Both the position numbers and the translations under genes were made by a program. Source: Anaerolineae bacterium (GTDB lineage: Bacteria > Chloroflexota > Anaerolineae > JAFGEY01). From it: 17,283 nucleotides of DNA. The stretch spans positions 1-17,283 of the forward strand of contig JAFGIE010000167.1 of NCBI GenBank assembly GCA_016929775.1. Direction: 5' to 3'. Below the pieces are notes generated by a model. It did not search any database and had not been told where the DNA came from. It saw only the letters and a program-made list of their open reading frames with translations. Shown here piece after piece: positions 12,801-17,145 of this stretch. Numbering within the stretch: the first letter of the stretch is position 1; every line of letters begins with the position of its first letter.

Positions 12801-15202
12801 GCGTTCACCGGCACGGGCGTCGCTTGGTCCCAGTCTTGGACGTCCTCCCAGTACTCCTGGGCGTACCAGCTGGGCTCGCCGTTGCACAACCAGTTGCCGC
12901 CCCCCTGGACGACATAGTCGCCATAGGGCAACGCGCGCATCTCATAGTAGCCGTTTTCGTCGCTGCACGCGCCGCTGCCGATCGGCGAGTCCGGCACCCA
13001 GGCTTGAACGTTCTGGTTCGGAAGGGGGTTGCCTCCCTCGTCGCGCACCCAACCGGTGATCGTGCCGCCCGGCTTGAGCGCCAAGTCGATCCCCGAGGTG
13101 GTCGTCCCGGCGGAAGCGGGCACGCGCGCCGCCTCGTTCCAGTCATACGTGCCATCGTAGTACAGCCACGCATAGCCCGCCGGGATCCACGACCAGTCGG
13201 TCACGCCAACGCGATAGTCGTCGTCGATCAGGCCCGTGATCGTGTACTGCCCACTGGCATCGGTCCACGCTTGGTAGTTGTACTCGTTGGTATCATAGGA
13301 CCAGGCATCCACGCGCACGTTCTCGAGGGGTCCGCCACCCTCGGCAGTCACTCTACCGACGATCTTGCCGCCCTCGTCGAGCGTGAAATCGATCCCCGAC
13401 CACGCGAGCTGGGTCATGCTCACCGTCAACGTCGTCGCCAGGTCGGGAGTCGCGCTCTCCTGGTAAAACTCTTCGGCATAGATCGACTGCTGGTCGAGGC
13501 ACCAGTTCCAGCCTCCGCCCGCGCGGACCCGATAGTCGCCGTGGACGAGGCCCGCGATCGCATAGCGCCCGCTCTCGTCGGTGCAGGTCCCATACCCGCC
13601 GCCCTCGACATCCACGTTGATGTTTGCCAGCGGCTGCGTGTGATCGTTATTGTACACCGTACCGCTGATCGTGCCGCCCGGATCGAGCGTAAAGTCGATC
13701 CCCTGCGCCGTGTCGTCCGCGCCGTCGAGCGTGACCGGGTAATACTCGTACACCCAGTCGGTCTGGCGGTTCAGGCACCAGTTCCACCCCCGCCCGGCGA
13801 CGACGATATAGTCGCCGTAGGGCAAGCCCTCGATCACATAGTGCCCGCCCGCGTCCGTGCAGGCGCCATAGCCGCCCTGGTCGATGTCGACGTTCACGTT
13901 CTCCAGGGGCATCCCCGACACACGATCGTAGACCGTGCCGGTGATCCGCCCGCCCGCCTGCAGGGTCACGGCGATCGTCACCTCGTTCGCCCCGGCGATG
14001 GTCAGCCAGGTCGCCTGATCCCCCTGCATCACCCCGTCGTACCACTGGTTGGCCCAGGGATAGCCCGCCTGGACCCACAGCACAGCATCCCCGTCGGGCA
14101 ATCCACCCAAGTAAAAGGCCCCGTCGCCCATGTTGTAGGTGGAGCCGAGCCAGGCGTTGTCCCACTGGCGGTACAGGTGGAGCTGCTGGATCTGCTGCGG
14201 CGTCATGCCGTCCGGTTGGTAGACCACGCCGCCGATGATCCCATACTCCGGCGACGCGATCGCCGCGTCCAGGGCCTGATCGCCCCCGATAACCACGCTC
14301 CCGACAAAGCTCGTCTCGCCAAAGGCAGCCGACGACATGGCGTAGACCTGGCTGCTGCCCGCATCCAGGTTGAAGGGACCCTCGCTGCCGACGTACTGCC
14401 CGTTGGGCCAGTAAAAGTCGAGCACATATGCACCCGCGAGGGCGGAAGTATTGGTAAAGACAAAGACCGAGGAATAGCCCACGCTGTTGCCGTCGCTGTT
14501 GCGGTGCACGGGAGAGAGCGTGATCGAGTAGGGCGCCCCTGAGGCGTGGATCGATCCCTCCGCGATGGCGTACTGGCTCGCCCTGAGGTCATACACGGGC
14601 ACGCCGATCGCCGTCGGTGTAGGGCGCAGCGGCGCGCCGGCAGGCGCTTCACGGAGCAGTGGGCTGGGCGCCGCACAGATCGCGGCGCTGTCCTGCGGCG
14701 CCTGGGTCGGCGGCGCAGGGCTGTCCGGCGCGACGGGCAGCGGTGCGTGGAGCGGCACAGGCATGACCGGCACCCGAGACGATACACCATACGCCCGCGC
14801 CTCGTCGCGCGCCACTGCCCATCCGATCTCGGCGGGCGGGCGGGGCGGGCGGTTGATCACCCGGGCTGGGATCTCGTCCTCCGTCTCATCCCGCGCGGGC
14901 GCGACCCACCCCCAATCCAAGACGTACGGGTCGTCGCCGCGCGCCTGGACGTCTAGCGCATCGCCGCCCGGCTGCGCGATCTCGAGGCTCGCCGGGGCAA
15001 GGGCGTCACCGTCGCCCGGCGCCGCGGGCCCAGCCTGGACCGCTGGGGACGCTGGCAAGGCGACTTCGATCGCCGGCGCGGGCGCCATGCCGAGCGACGG
15101 CACAGCCGGTGGCTTGGCTGCGGCAGGAAGCAGGCTCAGGGCAAGCGCGATCGCGACCAGGGGCACAAGCAGGGAGAGGAGAGGCACGTACACGCGGCGC
15201 AT
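3833..15202 (-). CDS. Giant secreted multidomain repeat protein with embedded family-5 solute-binding domain
   Basis: A 3789-residue open frame. ATG 15202 is fixed by a perfect AGGAGG at 15208-15213, five bases upstream. Residues 1-30 are a signal peptide (MRRVYVPLLS, a hydrophobic core, then a PAAAK cleavage zone) with no lipobox cysteine. Then: Pro/Ala-rich linker to ~200; beta-rich segment ~203-320; one diverged (320-415) and 18 clear carboxypeptidase-regulatory-like repeats (416-2222); SBP_bac_5 domain (~2225-2745); two DUF11-like domains (2746-2990); Ig-like region (2991-3097); segment 3098-3210, not recognised; enlarged carboxypeptidase-like domain (3211-3320); DUF11-like domain (3335-3455); three NEW3-like repeats (3461-3775); tail VYLPVILRAQ. 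No C-terminal membrane segment or sortase signal is visible. Probably exported and surface-held or released; binding to peptides or other ligands is inferred only from the SBP fold. It has its own promoter and terminator context. Confidence 0.93.
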   Translation of the reverse strand: MRRVYVPLLSLLVPLVAIALALSLLPAAAKPPAVPSLGMAPAPAIEVALPASPAVQAGPAAPGDGDALAPASLEIAQPGGDALDVQARGDDPYVLDWGWVAPARDETEDEIPARVINRPPRPPAEIGWAVARDEARAYGVSSRVPVMPVPLHAPLPVAPDSPAPPTQAPQDSAAICAAPSPLLREAPAGAPLRPTPTAIGVPVYDLRASQYAIAEGSIHASGAPYSITLSPVHRNSDGNSVGYSSVFVFTNTSALAGAYVLDFYWPNGQYVGSEGPFNLDAGSSQVYAMSSAAFGETSFVGSVVIGGDQALDAAIASPEYGIIGGVVYQPDGMTPQQIQQLHLYRQWDNAWLGSTYNMGDGAFYLGGLPDGDAVLWVQAGYPWANQWYDGVMQGDQATWLTIAGANEVTIAVTLQAGGRITGTVYDRVSGMPLENVNVDIDQGGYGACTDAGGHYVIEGLPYGDYIVVAGRGWNWCLNRQTDWVYEYYPVTLDGADDTAQGIDFTLDPGGTISGTVYNNDHTQPLANINVDVEGGGYGTCTDESGRYAIAGLVHGDYRVRAGGGWNWCLDQQSIYAEEFYQESATPDLATTLTVSMTQLAWSGIDFTLDEGGKIVGRVTAEGGGPLENVRVDAWSYDTNEYNYQAWTDASGQYTITGLIDDDYRVGVTDWSWIPAGYAWLYYDGTYDWNEAARVPASAGTTTSGIDLALKPGGTITGWVRDEGGNPLPNQNVQAWVPDSPIGSGACSDENGYYEMRALPYGDYVVQGGGNWLCNGEPSWYAQEYWEDVQDWDQATPVPVNADTPNQTAIGFQLAPAGMLMGRVTDALDNPLSNTHVEIWMDGTSMGYGACTDDNGEYAMAGLTYGEWSVAAGGGWDPCQNAPSPYAREYYSGTHWFDQATPVLINGVYTTVAGIDLALDVGGSIAGRVTAHDTGAPLADVSVEVYEVQTGQGGTNAWTDAGGYYTVTGLLDGDYRVQITDQGSIPDGYAWMYYDGVFSESEATPVAVTIGATTGGIDLALKPGGTITGWVRDEGGNPLANISLGAWVPDSPIGTGTCTDENGYYEMRALPYGEYVVEAGGEWNHCTQEPGLYVREYYDNQLYWQDATLVLLDGDHPVVGDIIFGLAPGGRIMGRVTDAVGSPLPNVSVSTYIPDSPEGRGACTDENGDYAFYALPYGGYVVESGGWNGCQDQQSLYVREYYSATYRYDEATLVWIDDVITTATGIDLALDMGGAITGRVLDADTLDPLPGVRVDVREYGTDEWASEGWTDAGGYYTATGLIDGDYRVGVTDRGSIPPGYAWQFYNGTPDYEAAQPVHATIAGTTPGIDFALQPGGVIRGMVTDDEGAPLGNVSVGAGIPDSHMGTGTCTAADGSYELPNLPYGEYVVDAGGACDDDPERYAREYYPDTYDWDMAMPIPVNGDKETWEGIDFSLSPGGWIAGRVVDGLGNPLENVNVGAHMPGENWGNGACTAADGSYTIGTVPHGEYVVEAGKEDNWCTGEPSPYMTVYYSGTYRYEEATPVQVSDVVTTATGIDFTMQEGGAIAGRVTDAGSGDPLPGVLVAARTYDDEWYRRSTRTDADGYYTITGLIDWDYRVGVDWEIPEGYAQQYWPNTFAHHLAGRVNVSGGATVGGIDFALQPGGAITGVILDAGTGLPLANINVESGLRDGDGGRGVCSQEDGSFVLDGLMHGEYVVSAGGGYNHCQNRESEYVQKYWENTYRRDEATPVAVTGPEPVGGITITMDSGGYIAGRVVDNLAAPVEGLRVAAIVRTGDCPWCQDWIAGTDTNPNGDYLLGPLPHLDVAVYACADCNGQLLVNEYYSDVYHIQDATMVSATAGMTVTGIDFILDPGVWATGTVTVPGGYSPEGFQVDMWQEDPYGYGTSTRTDATGVYTMAVPPIYDSRWTVSLWPEGTDLGAQWAHDFDLSRHTRWDFDLGPGGAISGYVTSGGAPVEGAQVNADSAWWNGGTETGPDGYYEITNLPQGDYRVRAEKWEYMYVYYGGHEHDWAFQVPLDEGATYPDVDIAIQPLGRLEGHIYESDGVTPIEGVRVTAINEGGYWTGWTQPDGYYSIDLPAGEVKVEYQTQEWWARTHAFYGGVHTYRDSPWVTVPEYWPTETSLVLTATLEQMATLEGVVRDADKGDPVGGIHVSVLNVDPAIGLQVQYGTCTDGDGHYTIDKVWPGLNEVVAVGTCGASEYGLITDTFTAVAGAHHVLDLEVTAGTAPPRPFTIRTSDTGDYTPLSSGPVNYDQVADEILSALYAPLVALDDQGNWYSELLVQVPTVDNGGAEFIDGQLHVTYELLPGLLWSDGMPLTSADIAFTWQLLTQPDPNMQSYVAQIHPLWRVERIETPDPQTAVLIYRRGASPPAYLEAVRYLMPAHVLSGEHRIDVRWDSAFAHYPVGNGPYVVVDWVPGSHIDLIANPNYHARGEGLPVIQQVRFLFTHHPSYALLAGAADVATEVDPAIYGGLNVPTVSRATNLFRSIVPNTDLPFFADAAVRRALYYALDREQSARDYGPTHTIADAYLPPGHPMHGGAIVTYTHDLAMAASLLDAAGWVDTNANGIRDKDGVEFEFDLVYPDGSVERQKLGTMWQSDLAAIGVDLNVVPMPWNELLDGARRGELDAYTMGWIFDSIYDPMAWSLYHSRAVPSAYNSYWGGTHQNHWADPDPTKTDAWLWAARTEIDHDALRSLYAQHLERFSDQLPTWVYNHGVRVDAYSPVVLNISPGQATPLTWNIAEWQLVANPWDVAVRKALAVDSPAPQPGATITYELRVRNYGSLTTHNVVLLDTLPGDLAFVSATPPASSQAGNTLRWNLGDLGGRTSAGVVRVAAQVLPTITHGTLVTNVVEVYADEADTYPGNNGYVHVAEVREDVDIAVTKAGVGQAAVGAEYLYLIDYANWGGAPAAGAVVTDVLPPEVLYREATPAPDAMDGQVLTWTLPTLLGNQWGGQIQIVTEVTSTGTVVNTAYIAFPGDDAEPGNNSDGHSEQVDEILAPIITQPTQGTTNLDPTFRGLAPALSTIDFWDLSETPAAVGQGAAAAELSGTWVASTTASIDGAFELVIPLQEGAYIIVATATKAGLTSDQSNASTIVVADGLLLDTDLVRISSDGVDISRGVVRAERRTLSYRMLDIEMVLPCTTLSDVYLWVTENGVFSYRVPAVEMTELGAGEWLVRFRLWLAGEPHSTYNIRAQWKCDGAPREEALLYILIDPDGFLYDQSMVDAGSPITDALILDGTVTCYEWQADHWAVWPAALYGQVNPQVTDDTTDDGVIVAGYYSFLTPPGQYRIVASADGYQPYQSAVLTVIDTPIHLDIGLQPIAGGAGHVQTPAELAGSHKKVDLGEAWVGDKLTYKIELVNGGEIDTGELTLSDPIPDRTSYVAGSVTSSDGGATYNASGNAIVWTGVVPAKQQVAISFEVLIVGAPGAPYNIENRAEVDGPPENLSSLPDLVAWTYVQDQAGVDLGPDLAQYANPGEAVVYEHTLQNTGNVEDTYSLSASSSQGWSVVAPGEITLAPGATTTVAVEVQVPLGAISGTVDTTTVTATSAISEAFHDTATAETTVRQAGQLSLSPNRAAVGLPGETVPYAHNLVNLGNATDTFTITAHSSQGWSVSAPQTLTLEAGLSTTLLVEVAVPAGELAGVVDTTVVTATSHADPAAADAVHDVTTVGAVAAFSLEGAAPQEVDAGRVVTYQHTLRNDGNGVDKFMLSVSSSEGWTVSASADPLLSPGESTVVEVYVHVPSEATGGTVDTTTLTVTSKTDTAVQHTVEDVTTVAVSEVKVYLPVILRAQ
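3878..4822 (-). repeat. Three NEW3-like beta-sandwich repeats near the C-terminus of the giant protein
   Basis: Residues about 3461-3562, 3563-3668 and 3669-3775 share one pattern: Y.HTL.N.GN..DT, then SS.GW.V, then L.PG.STTV.VEV.VP, then G.VDTT.VTATS. These read as NEW3/CARDB-like immunoglobulin-type domains, common as stalks in secreted bacterial proteins. In order, the openings are VVYEHTLQNTGN, VPYAHNLVNLGN and VTYQHTLRNDGN. They place the C-terminal tail away from the ligand-binding part. Confidence 0.8.
4838..6967 (-). other. DUF11-like, Ig-like and carboxypeptidase-like segment of the giant protein
   Basis: Residues 2746-2868 and 2869-2990 are two DUF11-like domains (ITYELRVRNYG...VVLLDTLPGDLAFVSATPP; EYLYLIDYANWG...AVVTDVLPPEVLYREATP), each ending in the usual PGNNG/PGNNS motif. 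Residues 2991-3097 look like a bacterial Ig domain (IITQPTQGTTNLDPTFRGLA). Residues 3098-3210 are not recognised. Residues 3211-3320 match the enlarged carboxypeptidase-like module with DPDGFLYDQ, ALYGQVNPQ and YYSFLTPPGQYRIVASADGY. Residues 3335-3455 are another DUF11-like domain (LTYKIELVNGG; LSDPIPDRTSYVAGSV). All are read as structural stalk domains. Confidence 0.72.
6968..8530 (-). other. Embedded SBP_bac_5 (oligopeptide-binding-type) domain of the giant protein
   Basis: Residues about 2225-2745 form a complete family-5 extracellular solute-binding domain of normal length (~520). Signatures: ILSALYAPLVALDDQGNW and LLPGLLWSDGMPLTSADIAFTWQLL at the start; YPVGNGPYVVVDWVPGSHIDLIANPNYH in the middle; AAVRRALYYALDRE; then SLLDAAGWVDTNANGIRDKDG. 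Such proteins normally are lipoproteins that hand peptides, nickel or sugars to an ABC importer. Here the domain sits between the repeat array and a DUF11 stalk, with no lipid anchor and no importer genes in the window. The fold is clear; ligand and use are unknown. Confidence 0.9.
8537..13957 (-). repeat. Array of 18 carboxypeptidase-regulatory-like repeats (~90-105 residues each)
   Basis: Residues 416-2222. Each unit opens with GG-x-I-x-G-x-V and continues with NPL.NV.V, a turn motif CTDE.G.Y or WTDAGGYY, then GLP.GDYRV or ALPYGEYVV. Most close with a linker EYY..TY..DEATPV.V...TT.GIDFAL.PGG. Approximate unit starts: 416, 509, 611, 712, 816, 921, 1023, 1127, 1232, 1334, 1436, 1541, 1641, 1746, 1851, 1939, 2031 and 2131. 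A diverged unit at 320-415 (nucleotides 13958-14245) precedes them. The family is a transthyretin-like beta sandwich common in bacterial surface proteins. Units 1851-2222 are the most divergent. Confidence 0.9.
9653..13372 (-). repeat. Higher-order tandem repeat: four three-repeat units of ~930 bp
   Basis: Repeats 3-14 form four blocks of three types in fixed order. Block starts are residues 611, 921, 1232 and 1541, with the next in-phase start at 1851 (periods 310, 311, 309, 310). Nucleotide blocks: 13372-12443, 12442-11510, 11509-10583, 10582-9653. Type 1 has TDAGGYYT.TGLIDGDYRVGVTD and IP.GYAW; type 2 has GGTITGWVRDEGGNPL and PYGEYVVEAGG; type 3 has GRVTDALGNPL. This shows growth of the gene by duplication of whole triplets. 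Confidence 0.85.
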
Positions 15203-15207
15203 AACAA

Positions 15208-15213
15208 CCTCCT
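15208..15213 (-). promoter_or_regulatory. Perfect Shine-Dalgarno of the giant gene
   Basis: Read on the minus strand the site is AGGAGG followed by TTGTT and the ATG at 15202-15200. The five-base spacing and full match to the anti-Shine-Dalgarno fix the start and imply efficient initiation. Confidence 0.9.
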
Positions 15214-15232
15214 AGGCGTAACCCAGGGCCGA

Positions 15233-15307
15233 CTGCCGCAGTGCAGGTGGCACCCCAGCACAGGGGTTGCCAACGGGGATCGCACGCGTGGGGCGTAGGT
15301 GCGGCAG
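15233..15307 (-). promoter_or_regulatory. Possible structured leader of the giant gene
   Basis: The ~130-base leader contains an outer 8-bp pairing, ctgccgca (15233-15240) with tgcggcag (15300-15307), enclosing an inner hairpin at 15249-15271 whose arms GGCACCCC and GGGGTTGCC pair with one bulged base around an AGCACA loop. The structure ends 20 bases from the Shine-Dalgarno. It matches no riboswitch class I recognise; it may affect message stability or translation, or be chance in GC-rich sequence. Confidence 0.35.
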
Positions 15308-15337
15308 AGACCATGCCGATCCGATGTAGTCAATTTG

Positions 15338-15366
15338 ATCATACCATAGCCCGGAGAAGAGGTCAA
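15338..15366 (-). promoter_or_regulatory. Sigma-70-type promoter of the giant gene
   Basis: Read on the minus strand: -35 TTGACC (15366-15361), a 17-base spacer, -10 TATGAT (15343-15338). Each hexamer differs from consensus at one position, and spacing is ideal. Transcription would start near 15331, giving a leader of about 130 bases before the ATG at 15202. Confidence 0.8.
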
Positions 15367-15373
15367 GGAGGAC

Positions 15374-15412
15374 AAAAAAGGGGGAGGGACACAGAATCCG
15401 TGTCCCTCCCCC
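15374..15412 (-). terminator. Intrinsic terminator of the sigma/anti-sigma operon
   Basis: Arms gggggagggacac (15380-15392) and gtgtccctccccc (15400-15412) make a perfect 13-bp stem with a 7-base loop. On the minus strand the stem is followed by six T residues (15379-15374), the classic rho-independent form. It lies 48 bases after the anti-sigma stop and only 7 bases before the -35 of the giant gene's promoter, cleanly separating the two units. Confidence 0.9.
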
Positions 15413-15459
15413 TGGTTCTCGCCACCATGCCCGTCAACCACCGGGCTGTGCTGCACCCG

Positions 15460-16449
15460 CTATCGCCGCGCGCGCATCCAGACCACCGCGACCACCAACC
15501 CCAGCAGCGCCACGCCGAGCAGCGCCTCGACCCCCAGCCAGACCGTGCGCCACGGGGCAGCGCGCGCCTCCGTCTCTGCCCACTCGTCATCCGCTTCGCC
15601 GGGCACTGCGGTCTCCTGCGGTTCAAGCCCGCCGCCTCCGCTTGGCAGCTCATCCAGCTCCTGCTCAGGTCCCCTCTCGTGGGGAACGGTCGTCCCCGGG
15701 ATCGGAGCCCCGCCGACCAGGGTCGCCGCGGCTTCTGGCGCCGCGGCTTCTGGCGCCGCAGCTTCTGGCGCCGCGTCCTCTAGTTGCTGCGTCTCCGTAT
15801 AGGCCTCTTGGGGCACGGCGAGCGCCATCATCGGCTCGCCGGGGACTGTCGTCGTGACCGGCTCGGCGAACTCGCCCCGGATTCCGGGCGGCGGCGCGGG
15901 GGGCGCATCACGCGCCCCCTCCCCCTCGGGCGCTGCCTTGGACGCCGGCTCCTCCACCGGGCTTGGCGCCTGGAGACCCTCCACGACCATCTCGGTCGTC
16001 GCCTCCACAGGCGCCGTCCCTTCGACCACCGTGACCTGCTCCGACTGGAGCGCAACCGGCGCGGCGACGTTGCCCTCGCCGCCGCGCCAAGAACGCGCGT
16101 CAAGCGCGCCCGGCAGGCGGGCGCCGAGCAACAGGTCGCCGCCCAGCACGAGCACGAACAGCAGGGCGACGACAGCTGTCGCCCACTGCGTGACCGCCAA
16201 GGGCCTGCGCACGAACGCACGCTGCGGTCGCGCGACATCGGCCTCGCGCACCACAAAGGACCGCGGCACCTTGATCGCCGGCGCCTGCTGCAGCAGCTGC
16301 TTGGTCCACCGCAGCGCGCGCATGCTGGCGCGGCACTCCTGGCAGCGCGCCAGATGTGCTTCCACACGGGCCCGCTCTCGGTTCCCCAGCTCGCCGTCCA
16401 GATAGGCGGACAGGCGCCGGTCTACGTAGCGGTGTTCTCGGTTGCCCAT
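15460..16449 (-). CDS. zf-HC2 anti-sigma factor with two membrane segments and a long extracytoplasmic loop
   Basis: A 329-residue protein. Residues 1-60 are an anti-sigma zinc-binding domain: RLSAYLDGELG, then the H32-x3-C36-x2-C39 triad of zf-HC2/ZAS domains, then TKQLLQQAP and PRSF (62-65), a motif I know from related anti-sigma factors. Membrane segment 1 is about 87-108, followed by a Pro/Ala/Glu-rich region of about 190 residues and segment 2 at about 303-325, ending WMRARR. Both ends should face the cytoplasm, with the acidic loop outside. Three EAAAP-type repeats lie at about 229-242. The start is 12 bases after the sigma-factor stop, with GGGTG upstream of ATG 16449. It most likely holds the upstream ECF sigma factor inactive until a cell-surface signal. 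Confidence 0.88.
   Translation of the reverse strand: MGNREHRYVDRRLSAYLDGELGNRERARVEAHLARCQECRASMRALRWTKQLLQQAPAIKVPRSFVVREADVARPQRAFVRRPLAVTQWATAVVALLFVLVLGGDLLLGARLPGALDARSWRGGEGNVAAPVALQSEQVTVVEGTAPVEATTEMVVEGLQAPSPVEEPASKAAPEGEGARDAPPAPPPGIRGEFAEPVTTTVPGEPMMALAVPQEAYTETQQLEDAAPEAAAPEAAAPEAAATLVGGAPIPGTTVPHERGPEQELDELPSGGGGLEPQETAVPGEADDEWAETEARAAPWRTVWLGVEALLGVALLGLVVAVVWMRARR
15731..15775 (-). repeat. 15-bp tandem repeat, three copies, inside the anti-sigma gene
   Basis: Three head-to-tail copies of gcttctggcgccgcg (the middle one ends in a) at 15731-15745, 15746-15760 and 15761-15775. Each encodes five residues of the EAAAP series in the extracytoplasmic loop. Unit length is a multiple of three, so copy-number change would alter loop length without a frameshift. 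Confidence 0.88.
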
Positions 16450-16461
16450 AATGCACCCTGC

Positions 16462-17145
16462 TCACTCAAAGTTGTCTGCTCCCCACCTGAACCATCGCGC
16501 GGGAAGGAGGTCGGCGACCCACTCGAGCACCAGCCTCGCCACGCCAAACGCTCCTCCGCCCTCGTCTTGTAGACGGTAGCGGGCAGGCAAAAGTTCCGCA
16601 TGGGACTGCAAATAGTCGCGCAGTTTGCCCCGCCCCCGGTTCAGGCGCGACTTGACCGTTCCCAGTGAGAGGCCCAGGGTGCGCGCGATATCCTTGTACG
16701 CCATGCCCTGGATGTCAGAGAGGACCAGGATCACCCGCTGCTCGTCGGGGAGCGATCCCAAGCCATCCTGGATCGCGCGGCTGAGCTCGCTGCGCTCCGC
16801 GAACTCGTCGGGGAGCTCGCCCTCGTCCTCGGTCCACTCTTCCCAGTCCAGCTCCGGATCGGCGTCGAGGGACACGGTGGGACGACGCTGCTTGACGCGC
16901 AGTTGATCGTAGCAGGCATTGGTCACGATGCGCAGCAGCCACGAGCGAAACGACCCACCGCGGAAGCGCGCGATGGCGCGAAACGCAGAGAGAAAGGCGT
17001 CCTGCGTGGCATCTGCCGCCCCATCCGGATCGCCCAGCACGCGGTAGGCCACATTGTACGCCAGGTCCTGGTAGTGCACGACCAGTTGGTTGAATGCGTT
17101 GCGGTCGCCGCCCTGTGCGGCGGCGATCAACGCGTCCTCATCCAT
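16462..17145 (-). CDS. ECF-type RNA polymerase sigma factor
   Basis: A 227-residue extracytoplasmic-function sigma factor. Region 2 spans about 16-83 (DRNAFNQLVVHYQDLAYNVAYR, ATQDAFLSAFRAIARFRG, SFRSWLLRIVTNACYDQLR). An acidic linker follows (about 93-119), then region 4 at about 122-178 (LPDEQRVILVLSDIQGMAYKDIA, then the recognition helix LSLGTVKSRLNRGRGKLRDYL). About 48 residues follow region 4, rich in L, R and W, unusual for short ECF factors. ATG 17145 was chosen because GGGAG lies at 17152-17156, six bases upstream, and region 2 begins soon after. The frame stays open further upstream, to the window edge, but without a family match. It is co-transcribed with the anti-sigma gene 12 bases downstream. 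Confidence 0.92.
   Translation of the reverse strand: MDEDALIAAAQGGDRNAFNQLVVHYQDLAYNVAYRVLGDPDGAADATQDAFLSAFRAIARFRGGSFRSWLLRIVTNACYDQLRVKQRRPTVSLDADPELDWEEWTEDEGELPDEFAERSELSRAIQDGLGSLPDEQRVILVLSDIQGMAYKDIARTLGLSLGTVKSRLNRGRGKLRDYLQSHAELLPARYRLQDEGGGAFGVARLVLEWVADLLPARWFRWGADNFE

Noticed and set aside
8537..13957. The regular DNA repeats as a CRISPR array
   Set aside because: Period is ~310 bp and ~930 bp, the whole stretch is one open frame with coding-type divergence, and there are no short identical repeats with unique spacers.
9725..14542. Long plus-strand open frames (9725-11524 and 11624-14542) with repetitive products
   Set aside because: They are antisense to the carboxypeptidase-like repeat array; their apparent repeats mirror the true repeats on the minus strand, and no ribosome site or domain supports them.
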